DNA from: Kribbella sp. NBC_00382
GTDB taxonomy: Bacteria; Actinomycetota; Actinomycetes; Propionibacteriales; Kribbellaceae
Direction: 5' to 3'
Length of the DNA: 64,000 bases
Assembly: GCF_036067295.1 (NCBI RefSeq)
Contig: NZ_CP107954.1
Location: 8,246,001-8,310,000, forward strand
The notes beneath the pieces were generated by a model that ran no database searches, was not told the DNA's origin, and saw nothing but the letters and a program-made list of their open reading frames with translations. The position numbers were made by a program, and so were the translations under genes. Positions 38,037-46,547 of the stretch are shown piece after piece (position 1 is the stretch's first letter; each line of letters begins with the position of its first letter).

Positions 38037-39151
38037 CGGGCTGCCGGGCGGATGATCTTGGAGTCCTCGGCCTGTTCGAGGATGTTGGCGGTCCAGCCGA
38101 TGACGCGGCTGGTGGCGAAGGTCGGGGTGAACATGGCTCGCGGTAGGTCGCAGAGGGACATCACCACACCCGCGTAGAACTCGACGTTGGCGTAGAGGTT
38201 GCGGCCGGGCTTAAGTTCGGCCAGTACTTCGACAATGCGCTGCTCGACCGTCGTGGCGAAGTCGACCAGGTCGCCGCCGAGGCCGCGAGCGATGTCGCGG
38301 AGCATGAGCGACCGCGGATCCTCAGTGCGATAGACGGCATGACCGAACCCCATGATGCGGTCGCCCGCCGACACCTTCGCGCGTACCCAGGCGTCGATGC
38401 GGTCCGGCGTACCGATCTCGTCGAGGCTGGCGAGCGCCCGATCCGGGGCGCCGCCGTGCAGTGGGCCGGAGAAGGCGCCGATGGCTCCTGCGACGGCCGA
38501 CACCACGTCGGCGCCGGTTGAGGCGATCACCCGGGCGGTGAAGGTCGACGCGTTGAAGCCGTGGTCGATGGTGGAGATCAGGTAGTGCTCGATGGCCCGT
38601 GCCTTGGCCTCCGTCGGTTCCGAGCCCGTCACCAGGTAGAGCCAGTTGGCCGCGGCGGAGAGGTCGGCCCGTGGCTCGAGCGGCTCCAGTCCTTCGCGCA
38701 GGCGATACAGCGCCGCGAGGATCGTCGGGGTGACCGCACAGACGAGCATGGCGTCGGCTTTGCGGCGTACCGGGTCTGCATCCCAGACCGGCGGTAGTTC
38801 GCGGGCGGCGGCGAGCAGGGACAGTGCAGTACGGAGCCCTGCGAGTGGATTGAAGGCTGAGCCTGCAGCAGCGATCGCCGGCAGAGCAGCCTGTACTTCG
38901 GCCGGCAGCACCCGCAGTGGCGCGATGGTGCTGCTGAAGGTCGCGAGCTCGGCAGCGGTCGGCAACCGGCCCTCGTACATCAGGAACCAGACGTCCTCGA
39001 CCGTCTTGGCCCGGGACAGTTCGATCGCCGAGTACTGGCGGTAGTGATAGAACCCTTCGTCCCCACGGACATCGCCGAGCCGGGTCTCGGTGACGACGAC
39101 GTTGCGGAGTCCGGGCGGTACTTCGATCGGTCCTTCGACTGTGATTGACAT
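38000..39151 (-). CDS. Citrate synthase-family enzyme (CitA-like)
   Basis: A 383-residue citrate/methylcitrate synthase-type enzyme. The active-site histidines lie in ISTIDHGFNAST and MGFGHAVYRTEDPR. The third catalytic position reads NVEFYAG, with Glu where the pig enzyme has Asp, a change I believe occurs in actinobacterial CitA-type enzymes. The start at 39151 (MSITVEGP) is preferred over an upstream TTG. It is divergent from a second citrate synthase that carries an HTH domain. Whether it makes citrate or methylcitrate is not decided by sequence. Confidence 0.85.
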   Translation of the reverse strand: MSITVEGPIEVPPGLRNVVVTETRLGDVRGDEGFYHYRQYSAIELSRAKTVEDVWFLMYEGRLPTAAELATFSSTIAPLRVLPAEVQAALPAIAAAGSAFNPLAGLRTALSLLAAARELPPVWDADPVRRKADAMLVCAVTPTILAALYRLREGLEPLEPRADLSAAANWLYLVTGSEPTEAKARAIEHYLISTIDHGFNASTFTARVIASTGADVVSAVAGAIGAFSGPLHGGAPDRALASLDEIGTPDRIDAWVRAKVSAGDRIMGFGHAVYRTEDPRSLMLRDIARGLGGDLVDFATTVEQRIVEVLAELKPGRNLYANVEFYAGVVMSLCDLPRAMFTPTFATSRVIGWTANILEQAEDSKIIRPAARYVGPPPPALIV

Positions 39152-39172
39152 GATTTCAGCGTTCAAGCGCAA

Positions 39173-39202
39173 TCAACTATTGTCAATATTGATCCAGTCA
39201 AC
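39173..39202. promoter_or_regulatory. Palindrome-containing operator between the two citrate synthases
   Basis: The 10-bp palindrome TCAATATTGA (39183-39192) is flanked by TCAAC at 39173-39177 and 39198-39202. It is AT-rich against a GC-rich background and lies in the short divergent promoter region. The HTH-fused citrate synthase is a natural candidate ligand. Confidence 0.5.
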
Positions 39203-39225
39203 ATGAGTGGTCCCGGGAGCGTGCG

Positions 39226-40413
39226 ATGACGCAGCAAGGTGACGAGAATTACCTGACCACCGCCGAGGTCGCCCGCCGGCTGAAGGTGAAACCGGAGACG
39301 ATCTACGCGTACGTGAGTCGCGGTCACCTCACCAGCGTCCGCGCACGCGGGCGGCGCGGCAGCCTGTTCGCCGCCGAGGAGGTGGAGCGGCTGGCGAGCC
39401 GGTCGGTCGAACACACCGGCGTCGTCGAAGGGATCGAGACCGAGCTCAGCCTGCTGCAGGATGACGAGCTCTACTACCGGGGCCACTCGGTGCGCGACCT
39501 CGTCGAGACCCAGACGGTCGAGTCCGTCGCCAACCTGTTGTGGAACGGGCAGTTGGAGGCGGTTGCCTTCCCCGCAGAGCCGGTCCTCGTGGACCTTGCG
39601 AGGGCGAGTGTTGCGGTGGCGCCGGCGACAGCCCGGAAGGTGGATCAGCTGCGGATCGCGGTGGCGACGTTGGGCGCGGCTGATCCGTTGCGGTTCGATC
39701 TGGCGAGAGAGTCGGTGGTCGCGGCGGCGCGCGGGCTGATCGGCGTACTGATCGAGGCACTGCCCGGGCCGGCCGGCGAGGGCAGCATCGGCGGCCGGTT
39801 GTGGCCGAAGCTCTCCACACAGCCGGCGAGACCCGAGCTGCTCGACGCCGCCCTGATTCTGCTGGCCGATCACGGGCTAGCCGTCTCGACGATCGCCGCT
39901 CGAGTCGCTGCCAGCGCGCGGGCCAACCTGTACTCCGTGGTGTCGGCCGGACTCGGCGCACTGGACGGGCAGTACCACGGAGCCGCCACCACCCTCGCCT
40001 ATCAGTTCCTCGACCGGGCCTTGCAGGATCCGGTCCAGGTCTTGTCGGACCGGCTCCGATCGGGCGAATCGCTACCGGGCTTCGGGCACCGGATCTACCG
40101 CCAGCGCGACCCCCGCGCCGAGATCCTGTTCGGACTGATGGCCGGCGAGCCGATCCTCGAACAGCTGACGACGGTCACCAGCCGAGTCCCCACCTTCCCG
40201 AACAGCGACCTGGCGATCGCCACGATGATGCACGCCTACGGATTCCACCCGGACGCGGGCGAGGCGCTGTTCGCCATCGCCCGCATCGTCGGCTGGACAG
40301 CTCACGCACTGGAGGAGTACGCCGCGCCCGGACTGCGCTTCCGGGCATTGGGCGTCTACACCGGGCGCGAGCGCGAGGCAGGCCTACCGCTCAGTGGACC
40401 CGATGGAGGCTGA
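39226..40413 (+). CDS. Citrate synthase with N-terminal helix-turn-helix domain
   Basis: A 395-residue protein. Residues ~9-55 form an excisionase/MerR-like HTH (LTTAEVARRLKVKPETIYAY) and the rest is a citrate synthase fold. The catalytic positions are preserved as ADHGLAVST, GFGHRIYRQRDPR and PNSDLA, so it may still be active. The fusion suggests a metabolite-sensing DNA-binding enzyme acting on the adjacent operator. GGGAG precedes the ATG. It overlaps the convergent propeller gene by 23 bases. The family is known in actinobacteria but, to my knowledge, its function is not settled. Confidence 0.82.
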   Translation: MTQQGDENYLTTAEVARRLKVKPETIYAYVSRGHLTSVRARGRRGSLFAAEEVERLASRSVEHTGVVEGIETELSLLQDDELYYRGHSVRDLVETQTVESVANLLWNGQLEAVAFPAEPVLVDLARASVAVAPATARKVDQLRIAVATLGAADPLRFDLARESVVAAARGLIGVLIEALPGPAGEGSIGGRLWPKLSTQPARPELLDAALILLADHGLAVSTIAARVAASARANLYSVVSAGLGALDGQYHGAATTLAYQFLDRALQDPVQVLSDRLRSGESLPGFGHRIYRQRDPRAEILFGLMAGEPILEQLTTVTSRVPTFPNSDLAIATMMHAYGFHPDAGEALFAIARIVGWTAHALEEYAAPGLRFRALGVYTGREREAGLPLSGPDGG

Positions 40414-41365
40414 ACTCGTTCGACTGGCCGCCGGCCAGTAGGACGTCGATCCGGCCACTCAGGACGTACGCGCCATGTGGTGTCAGCGTCATCGTGGTCG
40501 GACCGGCGAACGGCCAGGCCTTGCTGGTGACGACCTGCGCACTCCGATAGTTGTCCGTACTGCGAAGCACAGTGACAGCCTCGTTGCCAGCGGCACCGAG
40601 TTTGTTCGTCACCGCGATCAGCCGACGATCAGCCGTGAAGGCCAGCCCATCGCCACCCACCAACGCCTGCGGGATCCCCACCTCGGTGATCCGGCCCCGC
40701 AACGAGATCCGGTAGAGCGTCCCCGAGCTGTACTTCACCGCGAGCAGATAACCCGCCGGATCCCAGACGATGCCGTTCATCCCGATCGATGCGCTCTGCA
40801 GACGCGGATCACGGACAAGCACGGACGCGTGCCCGGCCGGCGTGATCCGGTAGATCGCATCCGCAGCCGGATCCGTCACATACGCGTTGCCGGCGCCGTC
40901 GATCGCCAAGTCGTTGGCGCCGTGCTTGCCACCGGCCGGGTTCAACGCAGCAGTGTTGAGATCGACCCGACGCTGCAGCCGCCCGGTCCGCAGGTTGTAG
41001 ATGGCAACACCGGACTGAACAGACGCAGTCGCCGGAGAAGACCGCTCACCGCTGCCGATATCGCCATAGGCGACCAGGAACCGGTTGCGAGCGGCATCGA
41101 CATGCAGCCCTAAGCTCGAAACCCCCGGCGCCTCCTCGACAAGCACCCGCGCCCGCCCCGCGCGGTCCACCACATCGATTCGCCCGGTAGCCACCGAGCC
41201 GACCAGGAACGCCTGACGCGTCGGATCCCACGTCACCCCTTCGGGATACCGATCCGCTGTCACCCCAGCAACCGCGTCCGGCCAATCAACCCCAGCCGAA
41301 GCTGAAGCCGGTACTACGAACGCACTCGCCAGCACGGTAACCACCGTCGCGATGCGTCGAAACAT
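40391..41365 (-). CDS. Secreted beta-propeller (SMP-30/gluconolactonase-like) protein
   Basis: A 324-residue exported protein with signal peptide MFRRIATVVTVLASAFVVPA and a cleavage site near ASA-G. The six-bladed propeller has repeats such as GKHGANDLAIDGAGNAYVTD and GMNGIVWDPAGYLLAVKYS. The metal-site Asn/Asp residues of SMP-30-like lactonases (GANDLAID, GGDGLAF) are present, so a lactonase role is possible. GGGAGG lies upstream of the ATG. It is divergent from the MarR gene, which may regulate it. Confidence 0.8.
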   Translation of the reverse strand: MFRRIATVVTVLASAFVVPASASAGVDWPDAVAGVTADRYPEGVTWDPTRQAFLVGSVATGRIDVVDRAGRARVLVEEAPGVSSLGLHVDAARNRFLVAYGDIGSGERSSPATASVQSGVAIYNLRTGRLQRRVDLNTAALNPAGGKHGANDLAIDGAGNAYVTDPAADAIYRITPAGHASVLVRDPRLQSASIGMNGIVWDPAGYLLAVKYSSGTLYRISLRGRITEVGIPQALVGGDGLAFTADRRLIAVTNKLGAAGNEAVTVLRSTDNYRSAQVVTSKAWPFAGPTTMTLTPHGAYVLSGRIDVLLAGGQSNEFSLHRVH

Positions 41366-41489
41366 TGTGCCTCCCTCGATTGGATACGTGCACAGACACT
41401 AATCAGACCTCTGATGCTTGTCAATGGGCGTATAGAGAGCCAATACATCAGGCAGCGTGACCAAGGGGGCCGGTCCTTACCATGGGGTC

Positions 41490-41936
41490 ATGCGGATGTC
41501 ATTCGAGGAGCGGCTCGGCAGTCACCTCAAGCGGGTCGAGCAGGAGCTGCAGACCGCCAAGACGGCTGCCGTCCGGCCGGCCGGGCTGACGGTTCCGCAG
41601 TACGCCGCGTTGTTCGTGCTGGACGAGCAGCCCGGGATCTCGGCCGCCGAGCTGGCCCGCCGCTGCCTGGTCACGCCGCAGACGATGACGACCATCCTGC
41701 GCAACCTGGAGTCGGCCGCGCTGATCGAGCGAACCCCGCATCCGCTGCACCGCCACGTCATCGAGACCCGTACTACGCCTGCCGGACGCAAGGCCCTCGA
41801 CCAGGCCGACGAGCGAGCCGCGTCGGTCGAACGCCGCCTCGCCGCCGAGTTCACCACGACCGAACGAGACACCCTCGTGGCCCTGCTCGCCCGCGTCTCG
41901 AAGTCGCTGACCACGGACCCGATCCTGGACAGCTAG
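41490..41936 (+). CDS. MarR-family transcriptional regulator
   Basis: A 148-residue winged-helix regulator: GLTVPQYAALFVLDEQPG, the recognition helix in CLVTPQTMTTILRNLES, the wing HPLHRHVIETRTTPAGRKAL and C-terminal dimerisation helices. The start is at 41490 (MRMSFEE), with an alternative two codons later. It is divergent from the secreted propeller gene across ~125 bp, suggesting auto- and cross-regulation. The ligand is unknown. Confidence 0.87.
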   Translation: MRMSFEERLGSHLKRVEQELQTAKTAAVRPAGLTVPQYAALFVLDEQPGISAAELARRCLVTPQTMTTILRNLESAALIERTPHPLHRHVIETRTTPAGRKALDQADERAASVERRLAAEFTTTERDTLVALLARVSKSLTTDPILDS

Positions 41937-42034
41937 CCCGGCCGGACCGGATATCCCAGCGCGACGCCCAGTGGCCAGAAGCTACCCTTGGGCAAGGTTT
42001 CGCGTTATCGAGTGAGAGTGAAGAGCAACAGCAA

Positions 42035-43666
42035 ATGGCAGCTTCGCAGCGACAGGACTGGGTACGACAGGCGGCCGAGGCGGCGATCGCCCATCAGGTC
42101 AAACCCGGCATCATCACCTGTGCGTCCGGCATCAGCCCCTCGGGCCCGGTGCACCTCGGCAATCTGCGCGAGATCCTGGTGCCGCACTTCGTGGCCGAAG
42201 AGATCCGCCGGATGGGCGAGCCGGTGCGGCACATCCTGTCCTGGGACGACTTCGACCGGCTGCGCAAGGTACCGGCCGGTCTGCCGCCGGAGTTCGCCGA
42301 GTACATCGGCCAGCCGCTGTCCAAGGTGCCCGACCCCGAGGGCGAGTTCCCCAGCTGGGCCGAGCGGTTCAAGGCGCCGCTGCGGCAGTCCCTGGCCGAT
42401 CTGGGCGTCGACGTCGTCGAGATCAGCCAGACCGAGATGTACGAGTCCGGTGCCTACCGCGACGAGATCCTCACCGCGGTACGGAACCGGGAGACGATCG
42501 AGAAGATCCTCGGCCGGTACCGCACCAAGGCGACCGACGAGGACGCCCCGGCCAGCACGAATCCGTTCGAGCGGTTCCCGTACAAGCTGTACTGCCGCCA
42601 GTGCGGGCACGACTCGACCCTGATCACCTCGTACGACGACGAGACCACGGTCGCGGAGTACTCCTGCTCTCACTGCGACTACCGCGGCTCGGCCCGGTTG
42701 GACACCGATCACGGCGCCGGGAAGCTGGTCTGGAAGGTCGACTGGCCGATGCGCTGGGCCTACGAAGGCGTCGACTTCGAGGCCGGCGGCGTGGATCACG
42801 CATCGCCGGGGTCCTCGTTCACCGTCGGCACCCAGTTGGTCCAGGAAGTCTTCGGCGGCAAGGCCCCGTCCTTCCTCGGCTACTCCTTCGTCGGCGTTCA
42901 GGGCATGGCGAAGATGTCCGGCTCCGCGGGACGCGTGCCGACGCCGGCCGACGCCCTGGCGGTGCTCGAAGCCCCGATCGTCCGCTGGCTCTACGCCCGG
43001 CGTAAGCCGAACCAGTCCTTCACCATCGACCTCGGCCAAGAGGTCGTCCGGCTGTACGACGAGTGGGACGGCCTGGCCCGCAAGACCGCGGAACAGCGCA
43101 ACGAGGTCCAGCAGGCGGCGTACGAGCGTGCATCAGAGACTTCTCTGGGCAAGCTGCCGACCCCGGAGGTCGTCGTACCGTTCAAGATCCTCTCGTCGGT
43201 GGCGGACGTGACCGCGGGTTCGACCGACCAGATCGCCAGGATCGTCGGCGAGGTCGGCTATCCGCACGAATCGGTCGCCCAACTGCAGCCGCGGCTGGAG
43301 CTCGCCTCGACCTGGATCCAGCGGTACGTCGAGGAGGAGGACCGCACCAAGGTCCGCACCACTCCAGACCTCGAGCGGTTGAACGCGGTCACTCCCGCGG
43401 AGCGCGAGTGGCTCGATCTCTTGCTCGAGAAGCTCGATCCCAGCCTGGACCTGGATGGCCTGACCCTGCTCATCTACGGGGTCCCCAAGCTTTCCCGTGG
43501 CCTTGAGCTGGACGCCCCGCCGACCCCGGAGATCGCGGCGGATCAGAAGGAGTTCTTCCGCCTTCTCTACACACTCCTGGTCGGCAAGGAGCGCGGCCCC
43601 AGGCTGCCGACGCTGTTCCTCGCCCTCGGCCTCGACCGAGTCAGGTCGCTTCTCACGGCGAGCTGA
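42035..43666 (+). CDS. lysS: Class I lysyl-tRNA synthetase
   Basis: A 543-residue class I enzyme that charges tRNA-Lys. The HIGH-type motif is PSGPVHLGN (residues ~35-43) and the KMSKS-type motif is MAKMSGSAGR. A zinc-binding-like pair (YCRQCGHD and YSCSHCDYRG) lies in the connecting domain. Class I LysRS is common in archaea and found in a minority of bacteria, including several actinobacteria, often beside a class II copy. The start at 42035 fits family length; a longer in-frame reading from 41414 overlaps marR and is an artefact. Confidence 0.93.
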   Translation: MAASQRQDWVRQAAEAAIAHQVKPGIITCASGISPSGPVHLGNLREILVPHFVAEEIRRMGEPVRHILSWDDFDRLRKVPAGLPPEFAEYIGQPLSKVPDPEGEFPSWAERFKAPLRQSLADLGVDVVEISQTEMYESGAYRDEILTAVRNRETIEKILGRYRTKATDEDAPASTNPFERFPYKLYCRQCGHDSTLITSYDDETTVAEYSCSHCDYRGSARLDTDHGAGKLVWKVDWPMRWAYEGVDFEAGGVDHASPGSSFTVGTQLVQEVFGGKAPSFLGYSFVGVQGMAKMSGSAGRVPTPADALAVLEAPIVRWLYARRKPNQSFTIDLGQEVVRLYDEWDGLARKTAEQRNEVQQAAYERASETSLGKLPTPEVVVPFKILSSVADVTAGSTDQIARIVGEVGYPHESVAQLQPRLELASTWIQRYVEEEDRTKVRTTPDLERLNAVTPAEREWLDLLLEKLDPSLDLDGLTLLIYGVPKLSRGLELDAPPTPEIAADQKEFFRLLYTLLVGKERGPRLPTLFLALGLDRVRSLLTAS

Positions 43667-43687
43667 TCGGCCGAGGCTGGGTATCCG

Positions 43688-44638
43688 CTAGAAGAGGGCG
43701 GCCATCAGCCGGCGGCGAGCCTTGACCACACGCTCGTCGTCGGCGCCGACGACCTCGAACAGCTCCAGCAGGTGCAGGCGAACGGCATTGCGGTCGTCGC
43801 CTGCGGTCAGCTGGATCGTCTTGATCAGGCGGGCGAACGCGTCGTCGACGTGACCGCCCATCAGGTCCACGTCGGCGACGAGCATCTGCGCCTCGATGTC
43901 CTCGGGGTTGTCCGCCGCCCGCGTCCGCACCTCGGCCGGTACGTCGCGGGTCCGCTTCACCAGCTGGACCCGGGACAGGCCGGCCTTCGCCTCGGCGTCG
44001 GCCGGGGTCTCCTTCAGCAACGTCTCGTACGCCGCGATCGCACCGTCCAGATCGCCGGCGGCCATCGCGTTGTCGGCGGCCTCGTACCGCGGGTCCGGCT
44101 CCGGCTCGGCGACCTCATCGGCAGGACCAGCCGGGCCGACCGGGTCGGTGCGGCCAGTGATGCCGTTGGCGACCGCGACGGTCAGCAACTGGTCGAGGTA
44201 CTGGCGGGCTTCCGGCTCGCCGACGGCGCCCTGGAAGAGCGGGACGACCTGACCGCGTAGTACGGCGATGACGAGCGGAACCGTCTGGACGCCGACCGCC
44301 TGGGCCAGCTGCGGGTTCGCGTCGATGTCGATCCGGGCGAGCAGGATCTTCCCGGCGTACTCGGTCGAGAGCTGCACCAGGATCGGGCTGAGCGTTCGCG
44401 ACTCCGGCGAGCGCGGCGACCAGAACTCGACCACCACGGGGACCTGGAGCGAGCGCTCGATCACGTCCGCCTGGAAGGTCGGCTCGGTCACGTTCAGCAC
44501 GTATGCGCCACCGGCTCCCGCGCCGGGCGCTCCACCCGGAGCAGCGGGTGCCCCAGGGGCTCCGCCTGGCCGCGCGGGCGGCTTCCGCAGGGACGACAGG
44601 TCGATCGCTCCCGGTCGGGAGAAGTTCGGCTGGCTCAC
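43688..44638 (-). CDS. CnoX/YbbN-like thioredoxin-TPR co-chaperone without CxxC
   Basis: A 316-residue protein. A Pro/Gly/Ala-rich N-terminus is followed by a thioredoxin fold (VVVEFWSPRSPESRTLSPIL, with Ser-Pro-Arg-Ser in place of the redox CxxC) and a C-terminal TPR region (DPRYEAADNAMAAGDLDGAI and GGHVDDAFARLI). This is the CnoX/YbbN layout, which acts as a holdase/co-chaperone rather than a classical reductase. It is the last gene of a same-strand run with the RCK protein and icmA. Confidence 0.87.
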   Translation of the reverse strand: MSQPNFSRPGAIDLSSLRKPPARPGGAPGAPAAPGGAPGAGAGGAYVLNVTEPTFQADVIERSLQVPVVVEFWSPRSPESRTLSPILVQLSTEYAGKILLARIDIDANPQLAQAVGVQTVPLVIAVLRGQVVPLFQGAVGEPEARQYLDQLLTVAVANGITGRTDPVGPAGPADEVAEPEPDPRYEAADNAMAAGDLDGAIAAYETLLKETPADAEAKAGLSRVQLVKRTRDVPAEVRTRAADNPEDIEAQMLVADVDLMGGHVDDAFARLIKTIQLTAGDDRNAVRLHLLELFEVVGADDERVVKARRRLMAALF

Positions 44639-44672
44639 CGCTGTCCTCGCATTCCGTGCTCACTGCGTACGT

Positions 44673-46547
44673 TCATGGGTCCATCCTCCCCGACGCGCCC
44701 GAATGGTGTGGCGCTCGGGTGGCCAGCAGCAGCCTGGCGAGCCCGCTCCGGGTCCCGGCGACGGCGATCCGGGTGCCTGGTTTGACCGTCTTGTCGAAGG
44801 CCGGCTCCCAGTCCCAGGGGCCGCTGGCCTCCAGCCTGGCCAGGACGCGCAGGCCGCCGGTCTCGTCCAGCTCGCCGAGTCGCTTGCCGACCGCGACCGA
44901 GTCACGTTCGACGGTGACCTCGGTGAGCAGCAGGACGCGCCGTCCGGCCGGTACGGTCGTCTGGCTGCGGCGGTTAGCGACCGCGGCGGCGATGGCCGGC
45001 GCCACCAGCATCGACACCGACCGGCTGTGGCCGAGGCCGAGCTGGCGCTCCACCCGCTGGGCCAGGTCGTGGTCGAACATCCGCATCGTGATCCGGGCAT
45101 CCGGGTTCAGCTCGTGGACGACCATCGCGGACTCGAGGTTGGTGATGTCGCCGTTGGTGATCGCGAGCACCGACTGACAACGCGGCACGCCGGCCGACCT
45201 GAGCGTCTCCTCGTTGCTGCTGTCCCCGATGATGACCGGGATCCGCAGCCGGTGGGCAGTCTGTACACCGGGAGCGTTCTCGTCCTGCTCCACCCCGATG
45301 ACCGCGACTCCGCGTTCGACCAGGATCTCCAGCACGCGCGCGCCGACCGTACCGAGACCGCAGACGACGACGTGGTTGCGCGGCCGGCCACGGACGCCGC
45401 CGATCACGCGGGACAGCCGGGCGCCGATCAGCGAGTCGACGATCACGGCGGTGAGCAGGGCCATCAGCACGATGCCGGTCAGCTGGACCACGACGGCAGC
45501 GATCTTGGCCCACGGGGACGCGTTGGAGAAGGTGTCGTCCTCGATCCCCGCCGAGGTCACCGCACCGGCCGCCAGGTAGAGCGCGCGGATCCACTCGACG
45601 TTGGCGATCCAGTGCGTCAGGGCGGTACCGGCTATCACCAGGCCGGCCATCACCGCGGCGATGGTCCGGACCCGCCGGTCGAGGATGTCGCGGGTCGCCA
45701 CCAGCCAGCCGGCCCGGCGGACGTCCTTGGTCCGCCACACCGGACGTACGCCGGTACCGAGCACGATGTCGCCGTCGGGGTCCCGGCTTCCGCTCGGCAG
45801 CAGCTCCGGCGTCGCGGACGAGGTGGTGTCGGCCAGTACGGTCAGGTGCGGGTCGCGGATCAGGTCGGCCGGACCGGCCACCATCCGCCGGCCACCGAGC
45901 TCGACCCAGGTCAGCTCGTCGTCCTCCAGCGCGTCGGCCACGAAGGCGGGGGCCGCGAGCGACGGTCCGGAGATGACGACGCAGTCGCCGAGCAGCTCGT
46001 GCAACTGGCCGCCGAGCCGCGGGTTGACCATCTGGATGATGATGCGCAGCTTCGGATCCATGTCGCGCGCGGTCAGCGCGGTGTGGACGTTGCGGACATC
46101 ATCCGCGTCGAGCAGCACCAATGCCCGCGCACTGAGGGCCGAGTCGTCGGCGGTATCGATGCCAGCGCGGCGTAGTACGGACTCGCTGACCACGCGAACG
46201 CCCATCACCTGGGCGCCGAGCTCGCCGATCCGCTCGTAGTGCCGGGAGTCGGGGTTGACGATCGCGGTCACGTGTTCGCCGGAGCTGACCAGTTCGGTGA
46301 CGACCCGCAGCATGGTCCGGTCGGAGCCGCAGACGACTACGCCGCGACCGTCACCGGCCGGTACCTCCGGGGGCTTGCCGTTGTTGTTGCCGCCACCACC
46401 CCAGCGCCGGGGTGGTTTGCCGTTGGTGCCGCCCGCGCCGACCGTACCGTCGGGGTCTGCCGGCGTCTCAGAAGCGGGCGGGCTCTCGGTATTCGCCCCA
46501 CTCGATCCGAAGAACGTGACAGATCTCCCCCATCGTGGCCTCCGCAC
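44673..46547 (-). CDS. Dual-RCK (TrkA-N) membrane protein, CASTOR/POLLUX-like
   Basis: A 624-residue protein. A first nucleotide-binding fold (VVVCGSDRTMLRVVTEL) is followed by a membrane segment pair (IAAVMAGLVIAGTAL and IVLMALLTAVIVDSLI) and a second RCK domain (NHVVVCGLGTVGARVLEIL). The loop between the helices (LAAGAVTSAGIED) is where a potassium filter would lie, but it does not match TVGYGD. The N-terminus is Gly/Asn/Pro-rich. It overlaps the end of icmA by 80 bases; no closer start is available in frame. It is probably a ligand-gated ion channel or transporter subunit. Confidence 0.78.
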   Translation of the reverse strand: MRRPRWGRSVTFFGSSGANTESPPASETPADPDGTVGAGGTNGKPPRRWGGGGNNNGKPPEVPAGDGRGVVVCGSDRTMLRVVTELVSSGEHVTAIVNPDSRHYERIGELGAQVMGVRVVSESVLRRAGIDTADDSALSARALVLLDADDVRNVHTALTARDMDPKLRIIIQMVNPRLGGQLHELLGDCVVISGPSLAAPAFVADALEDDELTWVELGGRRMVAGPADLIRDPHLTVLADTTSSATPELLPSGSRDPDGDIVLGTGVRPVWRTKDVRRAGWLVATRDILDRRVRTIAAVMAGLVIAGTALTHWIANVEWIRALYLAAGAVTSAGIEDDTFSNASPWAKIAAVVVQLTGIVLMALLTAVIVDSLIGARLSRVIGGVRGRPRNHVVVCGLGTVGARVLEILVERGVAVIGVEQDENAPGVQTAHRLRIPVIIGDSSNEETLRSAGVPRCQSVLAITNGDITNLESAMVVHELNPDARITMRMFDHDLAQRVERQLGLGHSRSVSMLVAPAIAAAVANRRSQTTVPAGRRVLLLTEVTVERDSVAVGKRLGELDETGGLRVLARLEASGPWDWEPAFDKTVKPGTRIAVAGTRSGLARLLLATRAPHHSGASGRMDP

